From Gordonia amicalis NBRC 100051 = JCM 11271 (lineage in GTDB: Bacteria > Actinomycetota > Actinomycetes > Mycobacteriales > Mycobacteriaceae), in the NCBI RefSeq assembly GCF_000332995.1, contig NZ_BANS01000003.1, positions 124,001 through 188,000 on the forward strand: a stretch of DNA of 64,000 nt, read 5' to 3'. The notes under the pieces were generated by a model that was not told where the DNA came from, ran no database searches, and saw nothing but the letters and a program-made list of their open reading frames with translations. Both the position numbers and the translations under genes were made by a program. Of this stretch, positions 8,136 through 16,000 are shown piece by piece. Position 1 is the first letter of the stretch; each line of letters begins with the position of its first letter.

Positions 8136-8645
8136 TCACCCGATCACATCGGCCGCGGCGAGCAGCCACGAATCATCGGCACGGACGAAGCGAGCCAGCA
8201 CCGATCGCCGGACCGTCGCCGCATCAGGTTCGGATCCGGCACGAACACCGGACCGTACGGTCACCGCCACCCGCATCAGGGCCTGCCCTTCGACGGCGTC
8301 GGCGTCGACCACGCTGACGATCTCGGGCCGCCACACGACTGAGATCGTCCCCGGCTCCGGTGGCCGGGTGAGCTGTGCTCCGTAGCTGTCGAGAAACTGG
8401 CGGGCGACCAGCTCCCGGGCCCGCGCCCGATCCTGTTGCCACCGAGACGAATCGACCGAGAAGACGTCGGCCACGATCGTTCCCGCACGGTTGCGGAGCT
8501 GCTCACGGCTGTGCTGCAGCTCGTCTCCCGCGGCGTGGGCACGCCACGCGGACCCTGCGGCGACCAGCGCAACCGCGAGCACCAGCGCCGCCGCCAGAAT
8601 TCGGAGAGCGCCGGCCCGCGCCGAGATGTAACCCGATGAGGTCAT
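8136..8645 (-). CDS. Mce-associated membrane protein (Mam) 2 of 4
   Basis: A 169-aa protein with a short N-terminus, one transmembrane helix (ILAAALVLAVALVAAGSAW, about residues 12-31) and an outer domain beginning HAAGDELQHSREQL. It ends DDSWLLAAADVIG, close in style to the WLLSDLQPV ending of Mam 4. The ATG at 8645 overlaps the upstream stop (ATGA). It is likely membrane anchored, with its main domain in the pseudoperiplasm. The exact subfamily cannot be assigned by eye. Confidence 0.75.
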   Translation of the reverse strand: MTSSGYISARAGALRILAAALVLAVALVAAGSAWRAHAAGDELQHSREQLRNRAGTIVADVFSVDSSRWQQDRARARELVARQFLDSYGAQLTRPPEPGTISVVWRPEIVSVVDADAVEGQALMRVAVTVRSGVRAGSEPDAATVRRSVLARFVRADDSWLLAAADVIG

Positions 8646-9238
8646 GGAAGGTATTGCACCGCCCCGAGTTTCAGCGAGCCGTCGTCTGGGGTGACCAGTA
8701 CCCGTAGCCGGAATCGGCGTGCCTGCCCCGGACCGGTCCCGTCATCGGCGTCGAACAGGACGGTCGCCGCGACGAGAACCGTTGCGCTGCCGCCCTCCCG
8801 GGCAGAGACACCCGTGCCGTCGACCGAGGACTCGGACACCGAACCATTGGCCTGCACGAAAGCGCTGTAGCTGTCCGCGGACTGGGCGAACTCGTCGTAG
8901 AAGGTGCCGGTGGCGCCCGCGAGGATCTTGCGCGCCCGGCCCGGATCGCGATGGTCCGGCGCGATCAGCACGGCGACACGTTCGGCCGCCGCCCGCTCGA
9001 AGTCGTCGTCGGTGTAGGCGTTCCGCGCGTCGGACCAGGCCACGACCGCGATCCCGGCGCCGACGACCGCGACGACCGTCACCAGAATCGCCAGAATCCA
9101 TCGGCGACGCGGCACCGGGCGTCGCAGGCCCGCGTCGACCTCCATGGCATGCAACTCGTCGAGCGCCTCACGCAGTTCACGCCGAGTGCTGCGTGCGGAC
9201 GCGATTTCCGCCGCACCGGGCCGCGACCCCTCGCTCAA
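8642..9238 (-). CDS. Mce-associated membrane protein (Mam) 1 of 4
   Basis: A 198-aa protein, first of the four-gene Mam run. It has an N-terminal helical region (TRRELREALDELHAMEV), a transmembrane helix (WILAILVTVVAVVGAGIAVV, about residues 46-66) and an extracytoplasmic domain. The start is taken as TTG at 9238 because AGGAGAG lies 9 bases upstream and the preceding SDR stops only 15 bases away; a later ATG (LHAMEVDAG) would shorten the tail but keep the membrane helix. Function follows from the neighbouring Mam genes. Confidence 0.72.
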   Translation of the reverse strand: MSEGSRPGAAEIASARSTRRELREALDELHAMEVDAGLRRPVPRRRWILAILVTVVAVVGAGIAVVAWSDARNAYTDDDFERAAAERVAVLIAPDHRDPGRARKILAGATGTFYDEFAQSADSYSAFVQANGSVSESSVDGTGVSAREGGSATVLVAATVLFDADDGTGPGQARRFRLRVLVTPDDGSLKLGAVQYLP

Positions 9239-9252
9239 AGCCGGGCTCTCCT

Positions 9253-10083
9253 CTACGACGACAGGCGGGTGTCCGCTTTGTTCTCGACCTTCTCACCGCG
9301 GATTCGGCTCGAGTAGGCGGCGCGCGCCTCCTGGTCGGGGCTCAGGAAGATCGAGTCCAACTTGGTGAGCTTCCGGCTGAACCGCTTCATCGCCTGTGGG
9401 AACAGGGGACTCGAGTCCGCCCAGCGCATCGACCGCGGGGCGTACACGCCCGTCACCGGGCGGGCGATCGTCTCCACGACGATGGCCGCCACTTCTTCCG
9501 GCGACACGGTCTGGATGAACTTGTTGGTCTGGAGTCCGGAGATCAGCGCGGTCCGGGTGAAGGTCGGGAGGACGGCGCTGACGGTGACACCCTCCGGCTC
9601 GAGCTCGGCGCCCAGCGCCTCGGAGAACTCGATCACCGCGGCCTTGGCGCCGTTGTAGATGGTCAGACCCGGGGTCGGGATGCGGCCGGCCGTCGACGCG
9701 ATGTTGACGATGTGGCCGGTGCGTCGCGGGGCCATCCGTCGAGCTGCTTCCTGGCAGCCGATGATGACGCCGAGGACATCGATGTCGAAGGTCCGCCGGA
9801 TGATCGTGTCGTCGTAGGACAGGAAGGGACCCACCGGCATGATCCCGGCGTTGCTGACCAGGACGTCGATCGGTCCGAGCCGGCTCTCGACCTCGGAGAG
9901 GAAAGCGTCGAAGGACTCCCGCCTGGTGACATCGACCTCGACGCCCTCGATGCCGAGATCGGCCGCGGCCTTGCCGACCGCCTCGCCGTCGACATCGCCG
10001 ATGGCCACCTTCGCGCCCGCCCGGAACAGCTGGGTCGCGGTCTCGAATCCGATACCGCGCGCGCCGCCGGTGATGACCACCAC
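9253..10083 (-). CDS. Short-chain dehydrogenase/reductase, 5' end interrupted by an amber codon
   Basis: NAD(P)-dependent SDR with TGGARGIGF cofactor motif at the very N-terminus, NAG (SNAGIMPVGP), catalytic Tyr/Lys in YNGAKAA and a C-terminal extension. In frame, a full-length gene would start at ATG 10152 (MSLRDKLSRKPDHDAVRAAL), but codon 21 is TAG. The next usable start is GTG at 10083, with a weak AGGA just upstream, which keeps the first beta strand (MVVITGGARG) and gives 276 aa, so activity may survive. It sits between TetR and the Mam genes. As I recall it, H37Rv Rv3057c is the matching gene. Confidence 0.75.
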   Translation of the reverse strand: MVVITGGARGIGFETATQLFRAGAKVAIGDVDGEAVGKAAADLGIEGVEVDVTRRESFDAFLSEVESRLGPIDVLVSNAGIMPVGPFLSYDDTIIRRTFDIDVLGVIIGCQEAARRMAPRRTGHIVNIASTAGRIPTPGLTIYNGAKAAVIEFSEALGAELEPEGVTVSAVLPTFTRTALISGLQTNKFIQTVSPEEVAAIVVETIARPVTGVYAPRSMRWADSSPLFPQAMKRFSRKLTKLDSIFLSPDQEARAAYSSRIRGEKVENKADTRLSS

Positions 10084-10152
10084 CTTGTCCTACAGCGCTG
10101 CTCGGACGGCATCGTGGTCGGGCTTCCGAGACAGTTTGTCACGCAGGCTCAT
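10084..10152 (-). other. Disrupted N-terminal segment of the SDR (amber at codon 21)
   Basis: The ATG at 10152 opens a frame of 20 sense codons, then TAG at 10092-10090, then DKVVVITGG of the SDR in the same frame. A single C-to-T change (CAG to TAG) explains it: Gln would fit between RAAL and DKVVV. It may be a real nonsense mutation with reinitiation at GTG 10083, or a base-call error. Confidence 0.7.
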
Positions 10153-10251
10153 TGGTTCCCCCTCGGGTGATTGTTGTTGATTGGTCTCGACAGTGGGCGG
10201 CGCGCACGGCCGCCGCGCATGAGGTCGTCGCCGTAGTGCGTCGGGCTCCGG

Positions 10252-10899
10252 TCACCAGATCATCGGGGCGAGGAACTTCGCCGCGAAGTCGCGAACCCGC
10301 TGCGGTTCGGTGCGGGCCGGATCCGACGGCGGCGTCTCGAGGAGCGAGATCACCAGGCGCATATGGATCTCGACCGCCTCGAGCAGATCCTCGACCGGCA
10401 TCTGGGCGCCCTCCTCGCGCAGCGTGGCCGCAACCCGGTCGGTGACCATGTCGATGAACAGCGACGTCATCTTCGCGGTGACGCTCTTGATCTCGGAGTC
10501 GGTGAGGACGATCCGGCTCAACAGCGGGTCGGACATGACGAGCTCGGCACCGACCGCGAACGCCTCGACGAGCGCTTCCTTGGGTCCCATCCCCTTGACC
10601 GAGGCCTCGAGTTTCTGCATGCCGCGTTCGTAGGCATCGTTGGCCACGGCATAGAGGAGCGCCTCCTTGTTCGGGAAGCGGCGGTACAGGGTGCTGCGGC
10701 TGACGCCGGCACGCGCTGCGACCTCGTCGATGTTGGCGCGGCGCACACCGACCTCGGCGAACTCCGACGCCGCGGCTGCGAGGATCGCCGCCTCCTGGTC
10801 GGCCGGGCTCGCGGTGTTGCGCACCTTCCGGGTGGACGTGCGGGCGCCCTTTCCCTTCATGACGCTCTTCACGGTCTCCTTCACGAGATTGTCCGACAC
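10252..10899 (-). CDS. TetR-family transcriptional regulator beside CYP136
   Basis: A 215-aa TetR repressor with a basic N-terminal arm (KGKGARTSTRKVRNT) and helix-turn-helix NIDEVAARAGVSRSTLYRRF at about residues 56-75. The GTG start at 10899 lies 4 bases after the P450 stop, so it is cotranscribed with that P450 and probably controls the operon. The P450-TetR-SDR grouping matches my memory of H37Rv Rv3059, Rv3058c and Rv3057c. The ligand is unknown. A 99-base gap separates its stop from the SDR start region. Confidence 0.85.
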   Translation of the reverse strand: MSDNLVKETVKSVMKGKGARTSTRKVRNTASPADQEAAILAAAASEFAEVGVRRANIDEVAARAGVSRSTLYRRFPNKEALLYAVANDAYERGMQKLEASVKGMGPKEALVEAFAVGAELVMSDPLLSRIVLTDSEIKSVTAKMTSLFIDMVTDRVAATLREEGAQMPVEDLLEAVEIHMRLVISLLETPPSDPARTEPQRVRDFAAKFLAPMIW

Positions 10900-10903
10900 T
10901 CGA

Positions 10904-12241
10904 TCACCTGCGCCGAAGGGTCACGGGGAACTTGTCCTTGGGCACGGGCAGCGCGCTGTAGTCCATCGGCATCGTGTAGTCGGCCGGCACCGACCATTCG
11001 TAACCACGCAGCAGGTGATGCATGATCGTCTTGATCTCCATCTGGCCAAAATACAGGCCGATACATTTGTGAACGCCACCACCAAATGGCATCCAGGCGA
11101 ACCGGTGCGACTTGTCCTCCGCGCGCTCCGGACCGAACCTCTCCGGGTCGAACATGTCGGGATTGGTGAAGAACTCCGGGTCCCGCTGGCCGGACAAGGA
11201 GGAAGTCGTGACGATGGTGCCCTCGGGGATGTGAAAACCCTGGACCGAGGTGTCCTTGATGGCCATGCGGGGCTGGGCCGGCACCGGCGGACAGAGCCGC
11301 AGCGACTCCTTCATCACCAGGTCCAGCGCAGTCATGCTCCCGAGGCTGTCGTATCCGAGTTCGGGTCCGAGTTCGAGCGACTCCGACCGGGCACGTTCCT
11401 GCCACTCGGGCGCCTTGGCCATGTGGTAGGCCATCTGGGTCATCGTGATCGTCGACGTGTCGTGCGCGGCCATGAGCACGAAGATCATGTGGTTGACCAC
11501 GTCCTCGTCGGAGAAGCGATCTCCCTCATCGCTCTCCGCGTGACAGAGAACCGAGAAGAGATCCGGTGTCTCCCGTGCCCGCTTCGCCGCGATGTTGGCG
11601 TAGAAGAACTCCTCGAGGACCTTGCGCGAGCGCAGCCCCTTCCACCAGCGACCGCCCGGAACGGGTTTGCGCACGTAGGCGACACCTGCACGGACGGTGT
11701 CGATGAACGCCTTGTTGATCCGGTCGGCCTCGTCCCTGGGAAGGTTCAGGCCGAGGAAGACCTCGAGCGCGACGTCGAGCGTGAGCGCCTTGAACTGTTC
11801 GAACAGTCTCACCGAGCCGACCGGGAACTCCCCGACGCGCTCGGCGATCATGGGCTGCATCTCCTGCATGTAGCCCTTGAGCGCGGAGGTGCTGAACGCC
11901 TGCTGCAGGATGTGCCGGTGGTGACGGTGCTCGTCGAAGTCGAGGAGCATGACGCCGCGGTTGAAGAAGGGACCGATGAAGTAGCTCCACGCCGGACCAT
12001 TGGCGAACGCCCGGTCCTTGTTCATCAGGATCTCCTGCGCGGCGCGGGGGTCTCCCGTCACCACCATCCGCACGCCGAAGGCATCGAGTCCCGACACGTT
12101 GCCGAACCGGGCGCGGCGGCGGTCGGCGAAGGCGAACGGGTCGCGCCGCATCGACATGATCTCGAGGATGCTGTTACGACCCGAACACGGCACGGCCTGC
12201 AAGCCGCTCCCCGCGGGAGGGGTCGCGAGTACCGACGCCAT
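10904..12241 (-). CDS. Cytochrome P450, CYP136-like
   Basis: A 445-aa P450. Visible landmarks are the I-helix AAHDTST, the ExxR motif in KESLRLCPP and the haem loop FGGGVHKCIGLYF, where the Cys ligates iron. The layout, with a TetR and an SDR next to it, matches CYP136 (Rv3059) of mycobacteria, whose natural substrate is not established. ATG 12241 is chosen because GGGAG lies 7 bases upstream; the open frame extends about 64 codons further without support. Electrons could come from the ferredoxin reductase at 5.6-6.9 kb. The CYP number is a judgement by eye. Confidence 0.82.
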   Translation of the reverse strand: MASVLATPPAGSGLQAVPCSGRNSILEIMSMRRDPFAFADRRRARFGNVSGLDAFGVRMVVTGDPRAAQEILMNKDRAFANGPAWSYFIGPFFNRGVMLLDFDEHRHHRHILQQAFSTSALKGYMQEMQPMIAERVGEFPVGSVRLFEQFKALTLDVALEVFLGLNLPRDEADRINKAFIDTVRAGVAYVRKPVPGGRWWKGLRSRKVLEEFFYANIAAKRARETPDLFSVLCHAESDEGDRFSDEDVVNHMIFVLMAAHDTSTITMTQMAYHMAKAPEWQERARSESLELGPELGYDSLGSMTALDLVMKESLRLCPPVPAQPRMAIKDTSVQGFHIPEGTIVTTSSLSGQRDPEFFTNPDMFDPERFGPERAEDKSHRFAWMPFGGGVHKCIGLYFGQMEIKTIMHHLLRGYEWSVPADYTMPMDYSALPVPKDKFPVTLRRR

Positions 12242-12356
12242 GACCGTCTCCCATCCAGTCGAGTCGTGCAGAATGTGATCCACATCGCATACTAGACCAT
12301 GTTGAGACAATCCGGGAAAAGCGTTCCTAACTCGCCTCCGATCGGCCGGCGAGAGC

Positions 12357-13343
12357 TCAGCCCTCGACGAGCAGCCGATGACAGCGTCGAAGCCGATGCC
12401 GCCACCACTGTTGACGGTCCTCCGGCGCAGCATGACTCACGACGTCGACGTCGAACCCGGCACCGAACCACCGCGGTTCGACGACGCCGTCCCGCATCAG
12501 GAACGACGGCGCGACGTCCGCCGTGAAGAGCGAACCGGTGCCGAGGCCGCAGGCGAGGTCGAGACGAGGCAGTGCCGCGGCCGCGGCCACGCCGGCCGCC
12601 ATGCCGATCGCGCTGTCGAGGGCGCTCGACACGACGACGTCGAGCCCGAGGGTGTCGGCGAGTTCGAGCGTCGCCCGCATCCCACCGAGCGGCGCCACCT
12701 TCACCACGGCGACGTCCGCGGCCTCCGCGGCGACCACGCGCAACGGATCGTCGGCCTTGCGAATCGACTCGTCGGCGGCGATCGGCACGTCCACCGAACG
12801 CCGCACCTGCGCCAGCTCGTCGACCGTGCGGCACGGCTGTTCGGCGTACTCGACGTCCCCGATCGCACGGAGAGCGGTGATCGCCTCGTCCACCGACCAG
12901 CCACCGTTGGCGTCGACGCGCACCCGCCCGATCACCTCACGTGTCGCGGCGACCCGCGCGACGTCGTCGTCGAGGGTCTGGCCCGGTTCGGCGACCTTCA
13001 CCTTCGCCGTCCCCGCGCCCGGATACCGCTTCAGCAGTTCGGCAACGTCCTCGGCCGGGATCGCGGGCACGGTCGCGTTGACCGGCACCGTGTCCCGCAC
13101 CGCGGGGCGCGGACCGAGGTAGGCGGCCTCGATGCCGGCCCGCAGCCACGCGGACGCCTCGACGTCGCCGTACTCGACGAAGGGACCGAACTCGCCCCAG
13201 CCCGCCGGCCCGGCGAAGACCATCGTCTCGCGGGCGGTCAGCCCACGGAACCGGGTTCGCATGGGGAGACGAACCACCACGGCCGTCGCGAGCAGATCCT
13301 CCACATCCGGGAGCTCCCACTCACCGTTCACGCCGCCGGGCAT
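12357..13343 (-). CDS. menC: o-Succinylbenzoate synthase MenC (menaquinone synthesis)
   Basis: Enolase-superfamily dehydratase that converts SHCHC to o-succinylbenzoate in menaquinone synthesis. The 328-aa product shows the superfamily residues: KxK in AKVKVAEPG, metal ligands in RVDANGGW, YAEQP and ADES, and the second catalytic Lys in VVKVAPLGG. Length and motif order fit actinobacterial MenC. The ATG at 13343 has AGGAGG 6 bases upstream; the frame extends further but lacks any start support. It is divergent from the MpaB-type gene. No other men gene lies in the window. Confidence 0.9.
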   Translation of the reverse strand: MPGGVNGEWELPDVEDLLATAVVVRLPMRTRFRGLTARETMVFAGPAGWGEFGPFVEYGDVEASAWLRAGIEAAYLGPRPAVRDTVPVNATVPAIPAEDVAELLKRYPGAGTAKVKVAEPGQTLDDDVARVAATREVIGRVRVDANGGWSVDEAITALRAIGDVEYAEQPCRTVDELAQVRRSVDVPIAADESIRKADDPLRVVAAEAADVAVVKVAPLGGMRATLELADTLGLDVVVSSALDSAIGMAAGVAAAAALPRLDLACGLGTGSLFTADVAPSFLMRDGVVEPRWFGAGFDVDVVSHAAPEDRQQWWRHRLRRCHRLLVEG

Positions 13344-13397
13344 CACATCCTCCTGGGTCACTCGCGTCGACTTTGAACGAGGGTTGTGTGAATTCGA

Positions 13398-13423
13398 TGG
13401 AACAACCTTCCCACTTTGTTCCA
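13398..13423. promoter_or_regulatory. Inverted repeat upstream of the MpaB-type oxygenase
   Basis: TGGAACAA (13398-13405) and TTGTTCCA (13416-13423) are perfect 8-base inverted arms separated by 10 bases. The repeat ends 20 bases before the oxygenase ATG and about 55 bases from the menC start, so it could be an operator or part of the promoter for either gene. No regulator gene lies beside it. Confidence 0.5.
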
Positions 13424-13443
13424 AGTGCACTACCCTCGCCCTC

Positions 13444-14379
13444 ATGTCAGTCAACCAGGGATTCGATGCCGGTATCCGCGAGGCGGAGCCGATGATCGTC
13501 GACGACACCCCGGACACCGCCGGCGAGATCGTGCGGCCTCGGCTCGGGGCCGATTCACTCGTGTGGAAGTTCTACGGCGATTCCCGGGGCATCCTCGGCT
13601 TCCAGCGGCTGGCCGGCACCGAGAACTGCATCGAGCAACTCGGGCAGGCCGTCCTCGACCACTCGGTGATCTTCAGCGACTTCCTCGGTCGCGCCAAGCG
13701 GACCGGGCCGCCCGTGATGAAGACCGTCTACAGCACCGAACCCGAGAAGTGGGGCCGGACGGTCCGTGAGTTCCACCGCGACATCAAGGGCACCATCAGC
13801 GACGGCTCGCGCTATCACGCGCTCAACCCGGAGCTGTTCTACTGGGCGCACGCGACCTTCGTCGACCAGGTCCTCTACATCACCGACACGTTCATCCGCC
13901 GGCTCAGCTACGCCGAGAAGGTGCAGATCTTCGAGGAGAGCAAGGTCTGGTACCAGCTCTACGGTGTCAGCGACCGTGGTCAGCCCCAGACCTACGAGGA
14001 GTTCCTCGCGTATTGGGAGGACATGCTCGACCGCTTCGTCCCCCACAAGACGATCGTCTATGCCACCGGCTACATCCGTCAGGGGCTGCCTCGCCCCAAG
14101 AAGGTCCCGGGCCCGGTGTGGACGGTTCTGTCGGCTCCGCTCAACGCGTTCATCCGCACGGTCATCGTGGGGACACTCCCCCAACAGATGCGTGACGTCT
14201 GCGACCTGGAGTGGAACGACAAGAAGGAGAAGAACTTCCAGCGCTTCGCGGCTTTCATGCGCGCCATCAACCCGCTGGTCAACCGACTACCGCTGAAATA
14301 CCTCTACGTCCCGTGGGCGTACGAGGCGTGGACGAAGGTGGGCGTCGACCCGCGGCCGCTGCACAACAAGCCGGCCTAG
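13444..14379 (+). CDS. Oxygenase MpaB family protein (DUF2236)
   Basis: A 311-aa protein of the MpaB/latex-clearing-protein fold (DUF2236). Members are haem-containing oxygenases or relatives; most in actinomycetes have no known substrate. Supporting features are the N-terminal block SLVWKFYGDSRGILGFQRL and histidines in EFHRDIKGTISDGSRYHALN and YWAHATFVDQ, the usual haem-ligand region. It starts MSVNQGFD at the ATG 13444. It is monocistronic by position, with an inverted repeat just upstream. A specific substrate cannot be assigned. Confidence 0.8.
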   Translation: MSVNQGFDAGIREAEPMIVDDTPDTAGEIVRPRLGADSLVWKFYGDSRGILGFQRLAGTENCIEQLGQAVLDHSVIFSDFLGRAKRTGPPVMKTVYSTEPEKWGRTVREFHRDIKGTISDGSRYHALNPELFYWAHATFVDQVLYITDTFIRRLSYAEKVQIFEESKVWYQLYGVSDRGQPQTYEEFLAYWEDMLDRFVPHKTIVYATGYIRQGLPRPKKVPGPVWTVLSAPLNAFIRTVIVGTLPQQMRDVCDLEWNDKKEKNFQRFAAFMRAINPLVNRLPLKYLYVPWAYEAWTKVGVDPRPLHNKPA

Positions 14380-14415
14380 CGACCCAGGCCCGTCGAGGCT
14401 CGCTTCGCGCGCACC

Positions 14416-15171
14416 TCAGGGAACGGTGGGTCCCAGGAACTCCTCGACGTGCCGAATGAACTCCGCACGTCGGTCGCGGTGCACGCTGTGTCCGGCATCG
14501 ATGGTGACGAACCGTGAATCCGGCAGGGCCTCGCTGACCGTCCGCAGGTGACGAGGCGGCAGGAAGCTGCGTTCCCCGCCGGAGATGACCATCGTCGAGG
14601 CGCTCACGCGCGGCAGTTCCGACCACCACTGTGGTGCACAGACATCGAACTCGGCGACGATCTCGTCGCCCATCCGGCCGTCGAACCGGATGACCGGGAA
14701 GGGGTTTCCCACCAGGGCGAGGAGTCCGCGGACCTGTTCGCCGAGGGTCGCCTTCATGGTGATGCCCTCGGAGAGGTCGGCCTCGTCGCGGGGCATGGGC
14801 GGTACCTCCTCGAGGACCAGACGCCGCGCCCGCGACGGCTCGTGCATCGCCAGACGGAGCGCGGTGTGCGCACCGAGCGAATGCCCGACCACGTCTGCCC
14901 GGTGGATGCCGAGGACGTCGAGCACGTAGACGAGGTCGTCCCGGAAGTCGTCGAGCCGGTAGGCGCTCTGCGGGCGACCGCTGCGGCCGTGTCCGCGGAG
15001 GTCGACGCTCACGACCGGTCGACCCTGCCGGCGCAACGCCGATGCGAGGGGACGCCATGTCGAATGGTCCGACGCCATCCCGTGGACGAGTACCACCGGC
15101 AACCCCCTGTCGGGTTCGCCGGCCACCCGGACCGCGAGGGCCGGCTCGGCCCGCCGCTTCAGCACGCGCAT
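14416..15171 (-). CDS. Alpha/beta hydrolase
   Basis: A 251-aa hydrolase of the alpha/beta fold. Motifs are the oxyanion loop LVHGMASDHSTW, nucleophile elbow VGHSLGAHT, and the C-terminal catalytic His in DAGHSVHRD. The small size and SVDLRGHGRSGRP fit the broad esterase/C-C hydrolase/haloperoxidase-like group; the substrate is not evident. The ATG at 15171 (MRVLKRRAEP) is chosen over an upstream GTG-type extension rich in Ala and Arg. It precedes nothing on the same strand, and the TetR gene ends 88 bases upstream of its start. Confidence 0.82.
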   Translation of the reverse strand: MRVLKRRAEPALAVRVAGEPDRGLPVVLVHGMASDHSTWRPLASALRRQGRPVVSVDLRGHGRSGRPQSAYRLDDFRDDLVYVLDVLGIHRADVVGHSLGAHTALRLAMHEPSRARRLVLEEVPPMPRDEADLSEGITMKATLGEQVRGLLALVGNPFPVIRFDGRMGDEIVAEFDVCAPQWWSELPRVSASTMVISGGERSFLPPRHLRTVSEALPDSRFVTIDAGHSVHRDRRAEFIRHVEEFLGPTVP

Positions 15172-15258
15172 GAAAATCAGCCTACGGCCGGCCGCGGTGC
15201 GCGCCGCGTCACACCATGCCGTTCCCACCCGTACCGCGGCCATCGTGGGCCACCCGGA

Positions 15259-15855
15259 CTACCGCTCGACGATGGACACGCTCAGGGAGGGTTTCTCCGA
15301 GTCGGCGGTGTCGAGCCCACCCGCGCCCGCCCAGATCGCGTCGACCATCGGCTGCAGGAACAGGCCACCGAGCTGGCGCACCATCACCCGAACCACCTGC
15401 ACGGCCTCGGACCGGTCGGTGGATGCCAGCCCGCTCTCGCGCGATTTGGTGACCTCCGACCTGGTCAGTTCCGTGAGACGTCCGATCAGTGCCCCGTGCT
15501 CACCCGCCGGATCGAGCACGGCGCGTCGGAGGTAGTCGACCACCGGCGGGTGTTCGAGAAGCATCCGTTGAACCGCCCGGTCCCGTTCGGCTATCACCTC
15601 ACCGGGGGTGCCGTCGGTGGGCGCCGACGCGATGGCCTGGGCGTGGTAGTCGACGATGAGCTGCTCGACCGCATTGCGCAGGCCCTCTTTGGTCTTGAAA
15701 TGATGCTGGACCAGCCCCACCGTCACCCCGGCCGCCGCGGCGACAGCGCGCATCGAGACACGCCCCTCCCCCTGATCGGCGTACAGGTCGAGTGCCGCGT
15801 TGCGAATCTTCGCCTTCGCGGTGAGATCACCAGGACTCGCGCGTGGATCTGACAT
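15259..15855 (-). CDS. TetR-family regulator, divergent from an acyl-CoA synthetase
   Basis: A 198-aa TetR protein with helix-turn-helix RAVAAAAGVTVGLVQHHFKT near residues 36-55. It faces the acyl-CoA synthetase gene across 145 bases that hold two palindromes, so it probably represses that gene and itself. Such TetR/FadD pairs usually sense an acyl-CoA product. ATG 15855 (MSDPRASPG) is preferred to an upstream start that would place the operators inside coding sequence. Confidence 0.85.
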   Translation of the reverse strand: MSDPRASPGDLTAKAKIRNAALDLYADQGEGRVSMRAVAAAAGVTVGLVQHHFKTKEGLRNAVEQLIVDYHAQAIASAPTDGTPGEVIAERDRAVQRMLLEHPPVVDYLRRAVLDPAGEHGALIGRLTELTRSEVTKSRESGLASTDRSEAVQVVRVMVRQLGGLFLQPMVDAIWAGAGGLDTADSEKPSLSVSIVER

Positions 15856-15885
15856 GACTGTGTACCTCCCGCAGGCCGACGTCGA

Positions 15886-15936
15886 TTGTACAAAGAGATG
15901 GGTTTCCATACATCAGAATCGTCAACTGTACAGTTG
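15886..15936. promoter_or_regulatory. Palindromic operators between tetR and fadD
   Basis: CAACTGTACAGTTG (15923-15936) is a perfect 14-base palindrome and TTGTACAA (15886-15893) a perfect 8-base one. They share the TGTACA core and lie 37 bases apart in the divergent promoter region. They are natural binding sites for the adjacent TetR protein; binding is inferred, the palindromes are seen. Confidence 0.62.
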
Positions 15937-16000
15937 TATCGGCTGTCTGGTCGTGATCCTCAGGACAGCACGATCGACCAACGAATCCGAAGGGACCGTC

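Noticed and set aside
12287-12300. Possible KstR box upstream of CYP136 (TAGACCATGTTGAG)
   Set aside because: One half-site is broken (ACC instead of AAC) and the final A is missing; too weak to call.
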